A stretch of DNA of 64,000 nt from an uncultured Paenibacillaceae bacterium (GCA_937874515.1 CALNBV010000236.1:1-64000); one strand, 5' to 3'. Shown: positions 27,549 through 38,944, counted from the stretch's first letter. Made by a program: numbers and translations. Notes: generated by a model from the letters alone, not told the origin.

Positions 27549-28307
27549 TTAACCCTTCTTGCCCTTAGGGGTGAGGGGATTACGTTGGCGGAATACTTCA
27601 TACATTAATAGGGCACCAGCCACGGATGCGTTTAAGGAGGTTACCCGGCCACGCATAGGCAAGTTCACTGTAAAATCACAGGTTTCACGGACTAAACGGC
27701 TCATCCCTTTACCTTCACTGCCGATGACCAGGGCAATACCCCCATCTAATCGGGCCTCCCGAAACTCCTGTTCCGCAGAAGCATCTGTTCCTACAATCCA
27801 TATATTTCTTTCTTTTAACTCTTCCATCGTCCGAACTAAATTAGTCACCCTTGCAACAGGAACATATTCTATAGCTCCAGCAGATGACTTAGCAACCGTT
27901 GAAGTAAGGGATGCGGAACGACGCTTGGGAATAATAACGCCATGGATCCCTGTTGCATCCCCTGTCCTCATAATCGATCCCAGGTTATGGGGATCTTCAA
28001 TTTCATCAAGGATAATAATAAAAGGGGGTTCTCCCGCTTCTTCTGCTCGGGCCAGGATGTCTTCTACTTCAACATAATCATAGGAAGCCACATACGCTAA
28101 TACCCCCTGATGACTTTCCCCCTCTGCAGCCTGGTCAATCTTCTTGCGGGGTACCGTTTGCACAATGACACCTGTCTCTTTGGCAAGGGCGAGAATAGGA
28201 GAAACCGCTTGTTTCTGAGAACCCTCTGCGATCCAAATTTTATTAATGGAACGTCCGGAACGAAGAGCTTCTAATACCGGATTTTTCCCAACGATATATT
28301 CACTCAT
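27549..28307 (-). CDS. rlmB: 23S rRNA 2'-O-methyltransferase RlmB (SPOUT family)
   Basis: A 252-residue TrmH/SpoU-type methyltransferase. An N-terminal substrate-binding domain (IVGKNPVLEALRSG) is followed by the knotted SPOUT domain with LDEIEDPHNLGSIMRTGDA, ALVIGSEGKGMSRL and LPMRGRVTSLNASVAGALLMYE. ATG 28307 has GAAAGAGGTGATC; upstream in-frame codons overlap mrnC. The 8-base overlap with mrnC indicates coupling. The rRNA site is inferred from the family. Confidence 0.93.
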   Translation of the reverse strand: MSEYIVGKNPVLEALRSGRSINKIWIAEGSQKQAVSPILALAKETGVIVQTVPRKKIDQAAEGESHQGVLAYVASYDYVEVEDILARAEEAGEPPFIIILDEIEDPHNLGSIMRTGDATGIHGVIIPKRRSASLTSTVAKSSAGAIEYVPVARVTNLVRTMEELKERNIWIVGTDASAEQEFREARLDGGIALVIGSEGKGMSRLVRETCDFTVNLPMRGRVTSLNASVAGALLMYEVFRQRNPLTPKGKKG

Positions 28308-28740
28308 GATGATCACCTCTTTCCTGGTTTTTCTGCTGAAACTCAATAGCATGGACTGCCTGGTCCAATATTTCATCTAATCTTTCCTGTTGATCCGATA
28401 AATAAAGATAACCAAGAAGAGCCTCGAACCCTGTACTTAAACGGTAATCAGACACACTGGCATTTTTAGGAATGGTGTTCGACCGGGCATTCCGCCCCCG
28501 TTTAATAATACGTTGTTCCTCTTCCTGAAATTGCTCCCAGAGACTTTTTACAATAAGAGCCTGGGCTTTTGCAGAAACATAGGTGACCGCTTTTTTTTGC
28601 AATTCATGGGGTTTCCCCACACCAATGGCGATTAGATGCTGGCGCACTTTCATTTCCAAAACCGCATCTCCCATATACGCCAGTACAAGGGACCCTGTTT
28701 GGGATGGGTCTCGTTGCAAAGGTTCTTTTTTCATTTTCAT
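28300..28740 (-). CDS. mrnC: Mini-ribonuclease III
   Basis: A 146-residue RNase III domain without a double-stranded RNA-binding domain; it matures 23S rRNA in B. subtilis. Catalytic features are LAYMGDAVLEMKVR (about residues 20-33) and FEALLGYLYL (about 105-114). It starts 6 bases after cysS. Confidence 0.95.
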   Translation of the reverse strand: MKMKKEPLQRDPSQTGSLVLAYMGDAVLEMKVRQHLIAIGVGKPHELQKKAVTYVSAKAQALIVKSLWEQFQEEEQRIIKRGRNARSNTIPKNASVSDYRLSTGFEALLGYLYLSDQQERLDEILDQAVHAIEFQQKNQERGDHHE

Positions 28741-28746
28741 CCCTCA

Positions 28747-30174
28747 CTATGCTTTCCGGTGCCAGCGCACACCTTGAGGAGTATCTTCAAGAATAATTCC
28801 TTTTTCCTGTAACTCATTTCTAATTTCATCAGCCCTGGCAAAATCTTTGTTTTTCCGGGCATTTGTTCTTTCTTCAATTAACTCATTTACTTCCTGGTCT
28901 GTAAGTCCGTCTGACGTCTCTTCGGCTGTGTGGGTCAAATTAATCCCTAGAACTTCACCCAGTTCCTGGAACAGGTTTAAATAGTGCTCAAGAAGTTCTT
29001 TCTTCACATCACCTGCGACCATTGCCTGGTTTAATTCTCGTACCATATCAAATAAAACGGTAATTCCATCGGCTGTGTTAAAGTCGTCATCCATTTTTTC
29101 AATAAAACGATGGCGGAATTGCTCAATGATCTCTATTTCTTCTGCAGATACAGGTCCTTCTTGTGCATTAGCAAGAGCAAAGGTAGCATTCCGGACCCCA
29201 TTATCAATACGGCTTAAACTATTTTCTGCTTGTTTCAATAATTCATCACTAAAATTTATAGGATTGCGATAATGGGCCGTTAACATAAAGAAACGAATCA
29301 CACGGGGGGCGAACCTTTGACGAAGTTCTTTCACTAAAACCACATTGCCAATGGATTTGGACATTTTTTCATTTTCAATGTTAATGTATCCATTATGCAT
29401 CCAATAGTTGGCCATGGTTTTCCCGGTACAGCATTCTGATTGGGCAATTTCATTTTCATGGTGAGGGAATGTTAAATCAAAACCTCCCCCATGGATATCA
29501 AAGGTTTCCCCAAGATACTTCTTAGACATTGCGGAACATTCAATATGCCAGCCAGGGCGGCCATTTCCCCATGGGCTTTCCCAGTAAATTTCTCCGGGCT
29601 TTGCACTTTTCCATAAGGCAAAATCCAGAGGGCTTTCTTTTTTCTCATTTACTTCAATGCGTGCCCCGACCTGTAAATCTTCAATTTTTTGATTGGATAG
29701 TTTTCCGTATTCCGGGAATGATTCTGTTCGGAAATAAACATCCCCATCCACCACATAGGCATGACTTTTTTCCACCAGGCTAGAAATAAACCCTATAATA
29801 TCTTGGATATGATCTGTTACTCTTGGATGGGCATCCGCCTCCAAAACGCCCAGGGCACGAACATCTTCTATATATGCCTCGATAAATTGCTCAGCCACTT
29901 CGGGCACTGTTGTCCCCATTTCATTCGCTTTCTTAATGAGCTTATCATCCACATCTGTAAAGTTCTGAATAAACGTTACTTCATATCCTCGATAACGGAG
30001 ATACCGTCGAACCACATCAAAGATAATGGCTGGTCGGGCATTCCCTATATGAATGTAATTGTAAACAGTAGGCCCACAGACATACATTTTAACTTTGCCT
30101 GGCTCTACTGTTTCTAACTTTCCTTTTTTGCGGGTTAAAGTATTATAGATTTGAATTTCATTGCTCTTCTTCAT
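28747..30174 (-). CDS. cysS: Cysteinyl-tRNA synthetase
   Basis: Charges tRNA(Cys). About 475 residues, class I, with the zinc-site and HIGH-like region [19 protein letters not shown], zinc ligands in WHIECSAMS and FPHHENE, and KMSKS. ATG 30174 overlaps the cysE end; TTG 30180 has better Shine-Dalgarno spacing, so the first two residues are uncertain. It is translated with cysE under the T-box. Confidence 0.98.
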   Translation of the reverse strand: MKKSNEIQIYNTLTRKKGKLETVEPGKVKMYVCGPTVYNYIHIGNARPAIIFDVVRRYLRYRGYEVTFIQNFTDVDDKLIKKANEMGTTVPEVAEQFIEAYIEDVRALGVLEADAHPRVTDHIQDIIGFISSLVEKSHAYVVDGDVYFRTESFPEYGKLSNQKIEDLQVGARIEVNEKKESPLDFALWKSAKPGEIYWESPWGNGRPGWHIECSAMSKKYLGETFDIHGGGFDLTFPHHENEIAQSECCTGKTMANYWMHNGYINIENEKMSKSIGNVVLVKELRQRFAPRVIRFFMLTAHYRNPINFSDELLKQAENSLSRIDNGVRNATFALANAQEGPVSAEEIEIIEQFRHRFIEKMDDDFNTADGITVLFDMVRELNQAMVAGDVKKELLEHYLNLFQELGEVLGINLTHTAEETSDGLTDQEVNELIEERTNARKNKDFARADEIRNELQEKGIILEDTPQGVRWHRKA

Positions 30175-30829
30175 CAGCAAAAAACTCTCCTTTACTTGCC
30201 CTTATTTGTCTAATTTCACTTTTCAATGCATCAATTTCTTTTTGCATTAATCGTAACATTTCTGCAACAGGGTCTGGAAAATTTACCTGGTCCATATCTT
30301 CCGTTACCTTTGCCCCGTTTTGTATTTTAATGCGACCTGGAATCCCTACAACGGTAGAATGGGGAGGCACTTCAGATAAAACCACTGAACCGGCTCCAAT
30401 TTTGGAATAGTCTCCAATTTTCATAGACCCTAATACCTTTGCCCCGGATGCAATTAATACATGGTTTCCTATGGTTGGATGACGCTTTCCTTTCTCTTTC
30501 CCGGTTCCCCCCAGGGTCACACCTTGATAAAGATTTACATCATCACCAATTTCACAGGTTTCTCCAATCACAATACCCATCCCATGGTCAATAAATAATC
30601 TTCTTCCAATTTGAGCGCCAGGATGAATTTCAATACCAGTAAGAAAGCGAGCTAATTGAGAAATCATACGAGCCAGGGTGTATAGTTTTAGTTTCCATAG
30701 CCAATGACTTACCCGATGGAACCAGATTGCATGGAGACCTGAATAAGTAAGTATTACTTCAAATGTACTCCGTGCTGCTGGGTCCCGATCAAATACAACC
30801 TTAACATCTTCTTTCATTCGATCAAACAT
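30158..30829 (-). CDS. cysE: Serine O-acetyltransferase
   Basis: CysE makes O-acetylserine, the precursor for cysteine made by CysK. The 223-residue protein has left-handed beta-helix hexapeptide repeats, with [29 protein letters not shown] and [19 protein letters not shown] (catalytic Asp-His in IDHG). Its expression sits behind the T-box attenuator and is thus tied to cysteine charging. Confidence 0.97.
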   Translation of the reverse strand: MFDRMKEDVKVVFDRDPAARSTFEVILTYSGLHAIWFHRVSHWLWKLKLYTLARMISQLARFLTGIEIHPGAQIGRRLFIDHGMGIVIGETCEIGDDVNLYQGVTLGGTGKEKGKRHPTIGNHVLIASGAKVLGSMKIGDYSKIGAGSVVLSEVPPHSTVVGIPGRIKIQNGAKVTEDMDQVNFPDPVAEMLRLMQKEIDALKSEIRQIRASKGEFFADEEEQ

Positions 30830-30863
30830 TCCGACTATACCCCCTTTTAAAACAAAAGCGCAA

Positions 30864-31090
30864 TAAAAAAAAACGCCCCCATAGCCTTATAAAGGCTACA
30901 GAGGCGGTTACTCCGCGGTTCCACTCTGACTAAATACTCTTATCCCTTAACGCGGGTAAAACGGGATTTCCTACTTGTATATTTCAGAAAGCCAGCGAAC
31001 AGATGCATTTCAAGGGAAAAAGGGAATCACTTTCAGCCAGGGTGATTCTCTCTGAACACTTTTTTTGATCCTTTACTTCTTCTGCTCTTT
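30864..31090 (-). ncRNA. T-box riboswitch, cysteine-specific
   Basis: The minus strand carries the T-box AGAGTGGAACCGCGG (30927-30913), then a terminator hairpin (30906-30874) with a run of nine T. Stem I closes by GAGCAGA (31087-31081) pairing with TCTGTTC (31003-30997). The specifier loop has AGTA on one side and GAAATGCA on the other, giving the codon UGC (31007-31005), cysteine. It lies between gltX and cysE, as in B. subtilis. Uncharged tRNA(Cys) should favour read-through into cysE-cysS. Confidence 0.93.
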
Positions 31091-31099
31091 GCTTTTATA

Positions 31100-32554
31100 T
31101 TATTGCACTACATTTTCAATTCGTTGCAATACCTTTTCTTTTCCAAGAAGGAATAAAGTGCGAGCTAAATCTGGGCCATGAATGGACCCTGTTGCAGCAA
31201 CGCGAACTGGCATAAACAGTTTCTTTCCCTTATGACCTGTATTCTTTTGCACGACTTTCAAAGAAGTTTTAATGGCTTCAGGTGTATACCCTTCTAAACC
31301 ACTTAGTTCATTATAAAAAGCGTTTAACACTTCAGGAACTTGTTCTTCAGCCAAAATTCCCTTTTCTTCTTCATTATATTCTAGGCCATCAGCAAAGAAA
31401 AGTTCCGAAAGTTCTACAATTTGTGCTCCATAGGCCATTTGCTCCTGATAAAGGCCAACCACTGCTTTCGCCCATTCTTCCTGTTCAGGAGAAAGTTGTT
31501 CTGCCAATAATCCTGCTTTTTGTAAATGAGGAATACACATGGATGCTAATTGGTCTAAGGAGATTCCTTTAATATAATGATTATTCATCCAGTTTAATTT
31601 ATCCACATCAAACACTGCTGGTGATTTAGATACACGTTCTAAAGTAAACCGTTGAATTAATTCTTCTTTATTGAAGATTTCCTCTTCTCCTTCTGGAGAC
31701 CATCCTAATAGAACAAGGAAATTAACAAGGGCTTCAGGAAGATATCCCAACTCTTTATATTGTTCAACGAATTGGATAATGGATTCATCCCGTTTGCTCA
31801 TTTTTTGCCGGTTCGGATTAAGAATAAGGGATACATGGGCAAAATCCGGGGCATCCCATGTAAATGCTTCGTAAACCATTAATTGGCGAGGAGTATTTGA
31901 AAGGTGCTCTTCCCCACGAATAACATGTGTAATTCCCATAAGGTGATCATCAACAGTTACAGCAAAATTATAGGTTGGTATGCCATCAGGGCGAGCAATA
32001 ACAAAATCACCAATTCCATCAGATTCAAAGGTAACTTCCCCACGGACATGGTCATGAACAACATATTGCTTATTGGCAGGTACTTTAAAACGTAAAGAAG
32101 GTTTCCGCCCTTCCTCCTGGTATGCCTGACGTTGTTCTTCAGTTAAATGTCGGCATCTCCCGGCATAACGGGGCATTTCCCCTTTGGCTTTTTGTGCTTC
32201 CCTTTCTTGCTCTAATTCTTCCTCCGTACAATAACAGGGATATGCTTTTCCTTCAGCCACTAATTGATTTAAGTGATTTCCGTAAATGTCCAAACGGTCC
32301 ATACAACGATAAGGGCCAACTTCTCCCGCCTTATCAATGCTTTCGTCCCACTCAAGGCCTAGCCATTTTAAACTATCAAATAATTTCTCTTCCGCGTCAT
32401 CTACATTACGCTTGCGATCCGTATCTTCAATACGGACGATGAAATCCCCATCATTGTGTCGTGCAAATAAATAGTTAAACAGAGCGGAGCGAGCTCCGCC
32501 AATATGTAAATGTCCGGTAGGACTGGGTGCGAATCTTACCCGAACTTTCTTCAT
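31100..32554 (-). CDS. gltX: Glutamyl-tRNA synthetase
   Basis: Charges tRNA(Glu). The 484-residue class I enzyme has [19 protein letters not shown] (HIGH motif near residues 16-19) and QKMSKRD (KMSKS loop). Zinc-ligand cysteines occur in YPCYCTEEE and AGRCRHL. It is followed within 10 bases by the T-box leader, so read-through into cysES is expected. Confidence 0.98.
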   Translation of the reverse strand: MKKVRVRFAPSPTGHLHIGGARSALFNYLFARHNDGDFIVRIEDTDRKRNVDDAEEKLFDSLKWLGLEWDESIDKAGEVGPYRCMDRLDIYGNHLNQLVAEGKAYPCYCTEEELEQEREAQKAKGEMPRYAGRCRHLTEEQRQAYQEEGRKPSLRFKVPANKQYVVHDHVRGEVTFESDGIGDFVIARPDGIPTYNFAVTVDDHLMGITHVIRGEEHLSNTPRQLMVYEAFTWDAPDFAHVSLILNPNRQKMSKRDESIIQFVEQYKELGYLPEALVNFLVLLGWSPEGEEEIFNKEELIQRFTLERVSKSPAVFDVDKLNWMNNHYIKGISLDQLASMCIPHLQKAGLLAEQLSPEQEEWAKAVVGLYQEQMAYGAQIVELSELFFADGLEYNEEEKGILAEEQVPEVLNAFYNELSGLEGYTPEAIKTSLKVVQKNTGHKGKKLFMPVRVAATGSIHGPDLARTLFLLGKEKVLQRIENVVQ

Positions 32555-32619
32555 ATATGTACACCATCCTTAACCACGATTTAAACCATGCAAAATTGCA
32601 TTTTTGTATTATACCACTA

Positions 32620-33096
32620 TTATCCACGGACTAACAAGACCACAGCCTGAGAGGCAATTCCTTCTCCCCGCCCGGTAAATCCCAGCTTTTCTGTAGTAGT
32701 AGCCTTAATATTCACACGCTCTGTATCCGATTCCAAAAGGGAAGCAATTCTTTCCCTCATTTGCCCAATATACGGGGACATTTTAGGCTTTTGGGCAATG
32801 ATCGTCCCATCTACATTGCCTAATGCATATCCTTTTTCCTTTGCCATTTTCCATACTTCTTGTAAAAGAACACCACTGTCTGCCCCTTTAAAGGCAAGAT
32901 CCGTATCAGGAAAATGCTGGCCAATATCCCCTTCGCCTAAAGCGCCTAATACTGCATCGGTAATGGCATGGAGCAATACGTCTGCATCAGAATGGCCTAG
33001 CAATCCTAATTCATAAGGAATCTCTACTCCACCAATAATACACTTTCTTCCTTCAACCAATTGATGGACATCAAACCCTTGTCCGATTCGAATCAT
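32620..33096 (-). CDS. ispF: 2-C-methyl-D-erythritol 2,4-cyclodiphosphate synthase
   Basis: IspF forms the cyclic diphosphate in the non-mevalonate isoprenoid pathway. The 158-residue protein has the metal site GQGFDVHQL (Asp9, His11), [15 protein letters not shown] and the C-terminal [15 protein letters not shown]. Its ATG overlaps the ispD stop (ATGA), so the two consecutive pathway enzymes are coupled. Confidence 0.98.
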   Translation of the reverse strand: MIRIGQGFDVHQLVEGRKCIIGGVEIPYELGLLGHSDADVLLHAITDAVLGALGEGDIGQHFPDTDLAFKGADSGVLLQEVWKMAKEKGYALGNVDGTIIAQKPKMSPYIGQMRERIASLLESDTERVNIKATTTEKLGFTGRGEGIASQAVVLLVRG

Positions 33097-33785
33097 CTAT
33101 GAATCCCCTTTCCCTCCTTATTTTGTAAAATCATTTCTCCTGTCCAAAGATCTTCGGGTGTTGTTATTTTAATATTTGTGTATTCCCCTAACACCACTGA
33201 TACTTCTTCACCATAAAATTCTACTAAGGAAGCATCATCCGTACCATAAAAACCTTGTTCTTCAGCATGGAGATATGCCTTCATAATAAGAGGGACATGA
33301 AAAGCTTGTGGGGTTTGTACAGCCCACAAGCTTTCTCTTGGGGGAGTATTCACTACAATCCCCTGATTATTCACCTGTTTAATGGTATCCTTTACTGGCA
33401 CTGCTAGTATTGCAGATTGCTTCACCTTAAGGTGATTCACCAGACCTTGGATTGCTGACTGTGAAACAAAAGGGCGAGCTCCATCATGGATTAATACGTA
33501 TTCACTGGTTCTCAGAGATTTCAACCCTGCATATACGCTATCTTGCCTTTCCTTTCCACCGGGGACAACAAGAACAGAGGGATAAGATTGGACCAAATCC
33601 TTTGTCATCTTTATATCCTCTGCTCCAGTTACGATGACAATCTCTTGAACACTTTCTAAACCAATAAATTGTTCAAGGGTGTGTAATAGTATAGGCTTAT
33701 CCTTTAAGCAAAGAAATTGTTTTTTTGTTGAACTGCCCATGCGTTTTCCCGCTCCCGCAGCGGCAATAACCACACCTAATTTCAT
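33093..33785 (-). CDS. ispD: 2-C-methyl-D-erythritol 4-phosphate cytidylyltransferase
   Basis: IspD couples MEP to CTP. The 230-residue protein has the nucleotide loop [17 protein letters not shown] (residues 8-24), [12 protein letters not shown] and TPQAFH. It lies in the conserved yacL-ispD-ispF order. Confidence 0.98.
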   Translation of the reverse strand: MKLGVVIAAAGAGKRMGSSTKKQFLCLKDKPILLHTLEQFIGLESVQEIVIVTGAEDIKMTKDLVQSYPSVLVVPGGKERQDSVYAGLKSLRTSEYVLIHDGARPFVSQSAIQGLVNHLKVKQSAILAVPVKDTIKQVNNQGIVVNTPPRESLWAVQTPQAFHVPLIMKAYLHAEEQGFYGTDDASLVEFYGEEVSVVLGEYTNIKITTPEDLWTGEMILQNKEGKGIHR

Positions 33786-33805
33786 CTTTTAACCCCACTC
33801 ATCCG

Positions 33806-34906
33806 TTATAACGCTTTTTGTTTTTCAACAACCTTCGGCTTTGCAAAGATCATTCGTCCTGCAGAAGTCTGCAACACACTGGTTACAATCACTTCTAAAA
33901 GATTGCCAATAAATTCTCTGCCGCCTTCAACAACAACCATGGTGCCATCATCTAAATAAGCTACACCCTGACCGTTTTCCTTGCCATCTTTAATCACCTG
34001 TATATGGAGTTCTTCCCCTGGAAGAACAACCGGTTTAACCGCATTAGCCAAATCATTAATATTTAAAACGGATACACCTTGAAGTTCGCAAACTTTATTC
34101 AGGTTAAAATCATTGGTAACGACTTTCCCTTTCATTACTTTTGCCAATTTAACCAATTTACTATCCACTTCAGATATATCTTCAAAATCTTTATCTGTAA
34201 TAATAACCTTCACTTTCAACTCTTTCTGGATTTTGTTTAAGATATCTAATCCTCTTCGGCCACGATTTCGTTTTAAAACATCCGAAGAATCCGCAATATG
34301 CTGCAATTCTTCTAGCACAAATTCCGGAATCACAATTGCCCCTTCAATGAATCCAGTTTTGCAAATGTCCGCTATTCTTCCATCAATAATTACGCTGGTA
34401 TCAAGGATTTTAAACTCTGTTCCAGCGCCCGCATGTTTCTCCTCTTTTTTCTTTTCCCTATGCAACCGGTTGGCAGAAAAGAATGCCATAATTTCATCAC
34501 GCTTACGCAAACCAACCTGAAAACCAAAATATGCAGCTAATACGGATAAGAATAAAGGTAAGAGGTTAGACAAAACAGGTACGTCTATATTGCTAATAGG
34601 AAGAAATAATAAAAAAGCAACAATAAGTCCAATAATCATGCCAATCGCACCAAAAAGAACATCGGTAACAGGAAGTTTAATCAGGTGTTCTTCACTGCGA
34701 CGAATAATCCCAACCAAGTACTCACTTGGCCATAATGACACAACAAACAACAAAACTGCACCGAGAAAAGCTCCAATGTATTCGGGAATAGGAATAGTAC
34801 CAACGTGAATAAGATTCCCTAACAACTCCAGTATACTCGGGCCATACTTATAACCAAGACCGGCTCCTACTAAAAGAAAAAAGAATTGGATTACTCTTTT
34901 GAGCAT
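33806..34906 (-). CDS. Membrane-anchored PIN/TRAM-domain protein (YacL-like)
   Basis: A 366-residue protein with about four N-terminal membrane spans (to about residue 115), then a PIN nuclease-like domain with [16 protein letters not shown] and VVTNDFNL, and a C-terminal TRAM domain ([33 protein letters not shown]). The family is conserved next to ispD in Bacillales; its role is not established. ATG 34906 has GAAGGAGGTG and is preferred to an upstream start. Confidence 0.93.
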   Translation of the reverse strand: MLKRVIQFFFLLVGAGLGYKYGPSILELLGNLIHVGTIPIPEYIGAFLGAVLLFVVSLWPSEYLVGIIRRSEEHLIKLPVTDVLFGAIGMIIGLIVAFLLFLPISNIDVPVLSNLLPLFLSVLAAYFGFQVGLRKRDEIMAFFSANRLHREKKKEEKHAGAGTEFKILDTSVIIDGRIADICKTGFIEGAIVIPEFVLEELQHIADSSDVLKRNRGRRGLDILNKIQKELKVKVIITDKDFEDISEVDSKLVKLAKVMKGKVVTNDFNLNKVCELQGVSVLNINDLANAVKPVVLPGEELHIQVIKDGKENGQGVAYLDDGTMVVVEGGREFIGNLLEVIVTSVLQTSAGRMIFAKPKVVEKQKAL

Positions 34907-35015
34907 ACATTCACCTCCTTCTTCCATTATGGTCAATTCTAGTAAAAAACAATCATAAAAAAGGGGGTAAATAGGAAAAAGCCTCTTAGTTCGAGAAGCC
35001 TTCTCCCATCTCCTC

Positions 35016-35495
35016 TTAATTATTGACGACTTTATCTAACAAATGGTTCGCTTGTTCCTGGTCAATTTCTTTAACAAGCACCAACTCACTAATTAGGATT
35101 TGTCGCGCATTGTCAAGCATTTTGCGTTCTCCTGTAGAAAGTCCTTTTTCTTTTTCCCTGCGCATAAGGTCTCTTACGACCCGGGCCACTTCATAAATGT
35201 CCCCAGTCTTAATTTTATCCATATTCTTGCGATAACGATGATTCCAACTGCTCGTTAAATCCTGTCGCTGATCTTTCAAGATATCTAGTACCATTTCCAA
35301 AGAATCAGTATCAACCACCTGTCTAAGCCCAAGTGTCGATACATTCGCCATAGGAATCATTACTTGCATATTTCCAACTGGCATTTTCATTACATAATAC
35401 TTCTGTTTTTCTCCTAGGATTTCCTTCTCTTCAATGGCTTCGATAATGCCTGCTCCGTGCATTGGATAAACAACCTTATCGCCAATTTGGAACAA
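35016..35495 (-). CDS. carD: CarD-family transcription regulator
   Basis: CarD-type proteins bind the RNA polymerase beta subunit and stabilise open promoters. The 159-residue protein begins [22 protein letters not shown], the RNA-polymerase-interacting domain, followed by a helical DNA-contacting domain. I choose TTG 35495 (fMet-FQIGD, like relatives) since GGGGGTGG lies 5 bases upstream; the TTG at 35510 lies before that site. Two promoters lie upstream. Confidence 0.93.
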   Translation of the reverse strand: MFQIGDKVVYPMHGAGIIEAIEEKEILGEKQKYYVMKMPVGNMQVMIPMANVSTLGLRQVVDTDSLEMVLDILKDQRQDLTSSWNHRYRKNMDKIKTGDIYEVARVVRDLMRREKEKGLSTGERKMLDNARQILISELVLVKEIDQEQANHLLDKVVNN

Positions 35496-35526
35496 AGATT
35501 CCACCCCCAACAGAGTATCCTTTTCC

Positions 35527-35556
35527 AGTATATCACATTTGTATACTATAGGTCAA
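35527..35556 (-). promoter_or_regulatory. carD proximal promoter
   Basis: A -35 TTGACC (35556-35551), 18-base spacer and -10 TATACT (35532-35527), 32 bases before the carD start. Confidence 0.55.
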
Positions 35557-35567
35557 AAAAAATTATC

Positions 35568-35596
35568 ATTATAGCACTAATATGGATATACGTCAA
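35568..35596 (-). promoter_or_regulatory. carD distal promoter
   Basis: A -35 TTGACG (35596-35591), 17-base spacer and -10 TATAAT (35573-35568), in tandem with the proximal promoter. Confidence 0.55.
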
Positions 35597-35650
35597 TATA
35601 TATGCAACTTTCCATCATTATATGAATGGAAAACCGTCATTAAACCATAC

Positions 35651-35678
35651 GAAAAAAGGTCGGACCTGAGTCCAACCT
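35651..35678 (-). terminator. Terminator of pssA
   Basis: A 9-bp stem AGGTTGGAC/GTCCGACCT (one T-G pair), loop TCAG, is followed on minus by TTTTTTC. The hairpin overlaps the last bases of the pssA stop codon and insulates carD. Confidence 0.8.
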
Positions 35679-36402
35679 ATGACTTTAACATTTCTTCATC
35701 TGTATTTTCTTGTTTTTCACGGTGTAACAGGGAGACTAAACTTTTCCGCACACCAATTAAGGCATACAGAACCAACGGCACAAAGATCACCATCGGAAAT
35801 TGACGGGGATATAATATGGCAAACACAGCCACTACCACCATCATTAACCCTGGAATTATCACAGAACGAGGGAAGGTTACCCTTTTAAAATTGGGATATT
35901 TCACATTACTAATCATTAATAAGGATAATCCAACCATTCCTAGAGCCAGCGTTAAATGGGGAAAGGTGTCATTATACAGCGCAAGGGTCGCTAAAATCCC
36001 CCCTGCTGCAGTAATGGGAAGACCAATAAAATACCCACAACTCTTTTTAGTTTGAGTATTAAACCGGGCTAAGCGTAAGGCCCCACAAATCGGAAATAAT
36101 GCTGTAATAAAGATTCCTATCCATCCCGCATCCTCTAAAAATACATTGTACATAATGAGGGCAGGTGCCACACCAAATGTAACAATATCCGATAAGGAAT
36201 CCAGTTCTTTGCCAAAATCACTTTGCGCTTTTAACAAACGGGCTACACGACCATCCAGTCCATCTAATAACATACCTATAATAATCATAATTGCAGCATA
36301 CGTAATAAACCGTTCATTTCCTTGCATAGCAAAGATCATGGCAATAATTCCAACGAACAAATTGCCAATAGTAAGTATATTCGGAATCGTTTTGACAAAC
36401 AT
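35677..36402 (-). CDS. pssA: CDP-diacylglycerol-serine O-phosphatidyltransferase
   Basis: Makes phosphatidylserine, precursor of phosphatidylethanolamine. The 241-residue membrane enzyme shows the CDP-alcohol phosphotransferase motif DGLDGRVAR..GKELDSLSD (residues 47-72) and several hydrophobic spans. ATG 36402 follows AGGGGGT. Its place between disA and carD differs from B. subtilis. Confidence 0.94.
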   Translation of the reverse strand: MFVKTIPNILTIGNLFVGIIAMIFAMQGNERFITYAAIMIIIGMLLDGLDGRVARLLKAQSDFGKELDSLSDIVTFGVAPALIMYNVFLEDAGWIGIFITALFPICGALRLARFNTQTKKSCGYFIGLPITAAGGILATLALYNDTFPHLTLALGMVGLSLLMISNVKYPNFKRVTFPRSVIIPGLMMVVVAVFAILYPRQFPMVIFVPLVLYALIGVRKSLVSLLHREKQENTDEEMLKS

Positions 36403-36421
36403 ACTTTCTCTATACCCCCTA

Positions 36422-36488
36422 ACCGTTTACAGTAAATATCCTGTTAAACGGTAATTCTATTCTAGTCCTTACTAAATATGTCTGTCAA
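36422..36488 (-). promoter_or_regulatory. pssA promoter and leader hairpin
   Basis: A -35 TTGACA (36488-36483) inside the end of disA, 18-base spacer and -10 TAGAAT (36464-36459). Downstream, ACCGTTTA/TAAACGGT (36452-36445 and 36429-36422), extended by CTG/CAG across one bulge, forms an 11-bp hairpin just before the GGGGGT ribosome site. No T run follows, so the hairpin could act on translation or mRNA stability. Confidence 0.5.
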
Positions 36489-37551
36489 TAAACACCTGTT
36501 CTTGGATTCTTTTTAGACCTTCTTTAATCGCACGAGCTCTCACTTCTCCAATTCCCTCCACGTCATCTAACTCCTCAATAGTTGCCATCATCACCTGTGG
36601 TAAGCCAGAAAAGACCTCGACTAAATTATTTACAATTGAAGCAGGCAAGCGAGGGATTTTACTTAAAATGCGATACCCTCTCGGAAAAACCGGCTCATCA
36701 TAAAGACTTATACCACCAGAATAGCCAAGGGATTTTAAAATATTCAATGGATCCAATAATTCATCATTAGAAAAGCGGGATAATTGCCCTTTGATTTCTT
36801 TCGAGTCCATTTCATCTAGAGAGCGGCAATAATCTTTGATTAATAAAAGGGCATCCCTTTCAATATCAGATACCAATTCTTCCATTTGCATGCTGATTAA
36901 ACGGCCCTCTGTCCCTAATTCATTAATATATTTATGAATTTCAGATTTTATCCTCAATACCATTTCTATTCGTTGCATCACCATTGCCACTTCATGCAGG
37001 GTGACTAATTCTTCAAATTCAAGTGCCCCCAAATTAGTTAACGCCTGTTCTAAAACTGAATAATAGCGCTCCAGTGTTTGCATGGCTTGATTTGCCTTCG
37101 TTAAGATTACGCCAATATCCTTTAAGGCATAACGATAAGGTCCACGATATAGTGTGATTACATTCCGCCGTTGAGAAATGGAAATAACTAATTTCCCCGT
37201 TTGCCGGGCTACCCGTTCTGCTGTGCGATGCCGAATTCCTGTTTCTGAAGATGTAATCGTGGAATCTGGAATTAATTGTGTATTGGCATATAAAATCTTT
37301 TTTATATCTTTGCTTATGATAATGGCCCCATCCATTTTAGCTAACTCATAAAGATGAGCAGGAGTTAAATCACAATAAATATGGAAACCACCATCTACAA
37401 CCTCTTGGATTTTTTCATACTCTCCAATAACAATTAAAGCGCCGGTTTTCGCACGAAGAATATTTTCAAGCCCATCACGCAATTTTGTTCCAGGAGATAC
37501 TAACTGTAAAACTTCTGAGATAAATTTTTCCTTTTTACGATCTACAGACAT
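36472..37551 (-). CDS. disA: DNA integrity scanning diadenylate cyclase DisA
   Basis: DisA scans DNA and makes cyclic di-AMP; it delays sporulation on damage. The 359-residue protein has an N-terminal DAC domain with MDGAIIIS (Asp74-Gly75-Ala76) and [14 protein letters not shown] (Arg107-His108-Arg109), a helical spine and a C-terminal helix-hairpin-helix DNA-binding domain ([19 protein letters not shown]). Its start lies 2 bases after the radA stop codon, suggesting coupling. Confidence 0.98.
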   Translation of the reverse strand: MSVDRKKEKFISEVLQLVSPGTKLRDGLENILRAKTGALIVIGEYEKIQEVVDGGFHIYCDLTPAHLYELAKMDGAIIISKDIKKILYANTQLIPDSTITSSETGIRHRTAERVARQTGKLVISISQRRNVITLYRGPYRYALKDIGVILTKANQAMQTLERYYSVLEQALTNLGALEFEELVTLHEVAMVMQRIEMVLRIKSEIHKYINELGTEGRLISMQMEELVSDIERDALLLIKDYCRSLDEMDSKEIKGQLSRFSNDELLDPLNILKSLGYSGGISLYDEPVFPRGYRILSKIPRLPASIVNNLVEVFSGLPQVMMATIEELDDVEGIGEVRARAIKEGLKRIQEQVFIDRHI

Positions 37552-37552
37552 C

Positions 37553-38920
37553 TTATCCCCCCAGCGTTTCCCTTAATGCTTCTGATATGTCCTTAACACC
37601 GATAACCTCAATTCCTGAAGGATAATCCCAACCAGAAAGATTTTTATGTGGAATAATCACGCGCCTAAACCCTAATTTTTTGGCTTCTTTTACCCTCTGT
37701 TCAATTCGTGAAACCCCACGAACTTCTCCGGTCAAACCTATTTCTCCAATCACCACATCATAGGGATTGGTCTTTCTGTCGCGAAAACTTGAAGCCAGGC
37801 ACATAGCAATAGCCAAATCAATTGCTGGTTCATCCAGGCGAACCCCCCCGGCTACATTCACATAAGCATCCTGGTTCTGCATCAAGAGACCTGCCCTTTT
37901 CTCCAAAACAGCCATAATCATTGTTACCCGATTATAGTCTACCCCTGTGGCCATTCTTCGAGGGGTCGCAAAACCTGTCGGAGTGAGCAGGGCCTGCAAT
38001 TCTACCAGTACTGGCCGGGTACCTTCCATACTGGCTACGACAATAGAGCCAGCTACGCCACTTGCCCTCTCTGATAAAAACATTTCAGAGGGATTGGTCA
38101 CTTCCCTTAATCCAAGTTCCACCATTTCAAAAATCCCAATTTCATTAGTGGATCCAAACCGGTTTTTGACAGCACGCAATATTCGATAGGAGTGATGGCG
38201 TTCCCCTTCAAAATAAAGCACCGCATCTACCATATGTTCTAACATACGGGGACCTGCAATAGAACCCTCTTTTGTGACATGACCTACAATAAAAATGGCC
38301 ACATCTTTCGTTTTAGCCAATCGCATTAAGTGGGATGTGCATTCCCTCACCTGGGAAACGCTTCCTGGAGCTGATGTAATATCCGGGTGGAAAATGGTTT
38401 GAATGGAGTCGATAATGACAACAGCTGGATGGAAGGATTCGATTTGTTGCTCCAATAACAATAAATTAGTTTCTGCAAAAACATACAACTCAGAATGTCC
38501 AACCCCAAGTCTGTCTGCCCTTAATTTTATTTGTCTTAATGATTCCTCTCCAGAGATATATAATACTTTGTGGTTTTTTTTGGCCACATGTTGAGATGTT
38601 TGCAAGAGCAGAGTGGATTTCCCTATCCCTGGGTCTCCCCCCACTAAAACCAGGGAACCTGGCACAATTCCTCCTCCAAGAACCCGATCTAACTCTTGCA
38701 TGTCGGTGAATAAGCGAGGTTCTTCCTCTCCTACAATTTTTGTGATAGAAAAAGGCTGGGAATTCCCCTTTTCTATCGATGGATATGAACGGTTTGCACC
38801 CTTACTTTCAAATTCCTCTACCAGGGTATTCCACTTTCCACACCCTGGACATTTACCCATCCATTTCGGTGACTCATACCCACAATCCTGACAAACAAAT
38901 TTCGTTTTTATTTTAGCCAT
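37553..38920 (-). CDS. radA: DNA repair protein RadA (Sms)
   Basis: A RecA-like branch-migration helicase. The 455-residue protein has an N-terminal zinc finger (Cys10, 13, 24, 27), Walker [11 protein letters not shown] (94-103), the RadA-specific KNRFG (252-256) and a C-terminal Lon-protease-like domain. It is adjacent to disA, whose activity it modulates in B. subtilis. A terminator lies between it and clpC. Confidence 0.98.
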   Translation of the reverse strand: MAKIKTKFVCQDCGYESPKWMGKCPGCGKWNTLVEEFESKGANRSYPSIEKGNSQPFSITKIVGEEEPRLFTDMQELDRVLGGGIVPGSLVLVGGDPGIGKSTLLLQTSQHVAKKNHKVLYISGEESLRQIKLRADRLGVGHSELYVFAETNLLLLEQQIESFHPAVVIIDSIQTIFHPDITSAPGSVSQVRECTSHLMRLAKTKDVAIFIVGHVTKEGSIAGPRMLEHMVDAVLYFEGERHHSYRILRAVKNRFGSTNEIGIFEMVELGLREVTNPSEMFLSERASGVAGSIVVASMEGTRPVLVELQALLTPTGFATPRRMATGVDYNRVTMIMAVLEKRAGLLMQNQDAYVNVAGGVRLDEPAIDLAIAMCLASSFRDRKTNPYDVVIGEIGLTGEVRGVSRIEQRVKEAKKLGFRRVIIPHKNLSGWDYPSGIEVIGVKDISEALRETLGG

Positions 38921-38944
38921 CGATTGTTACACTTCCTTTAACCC

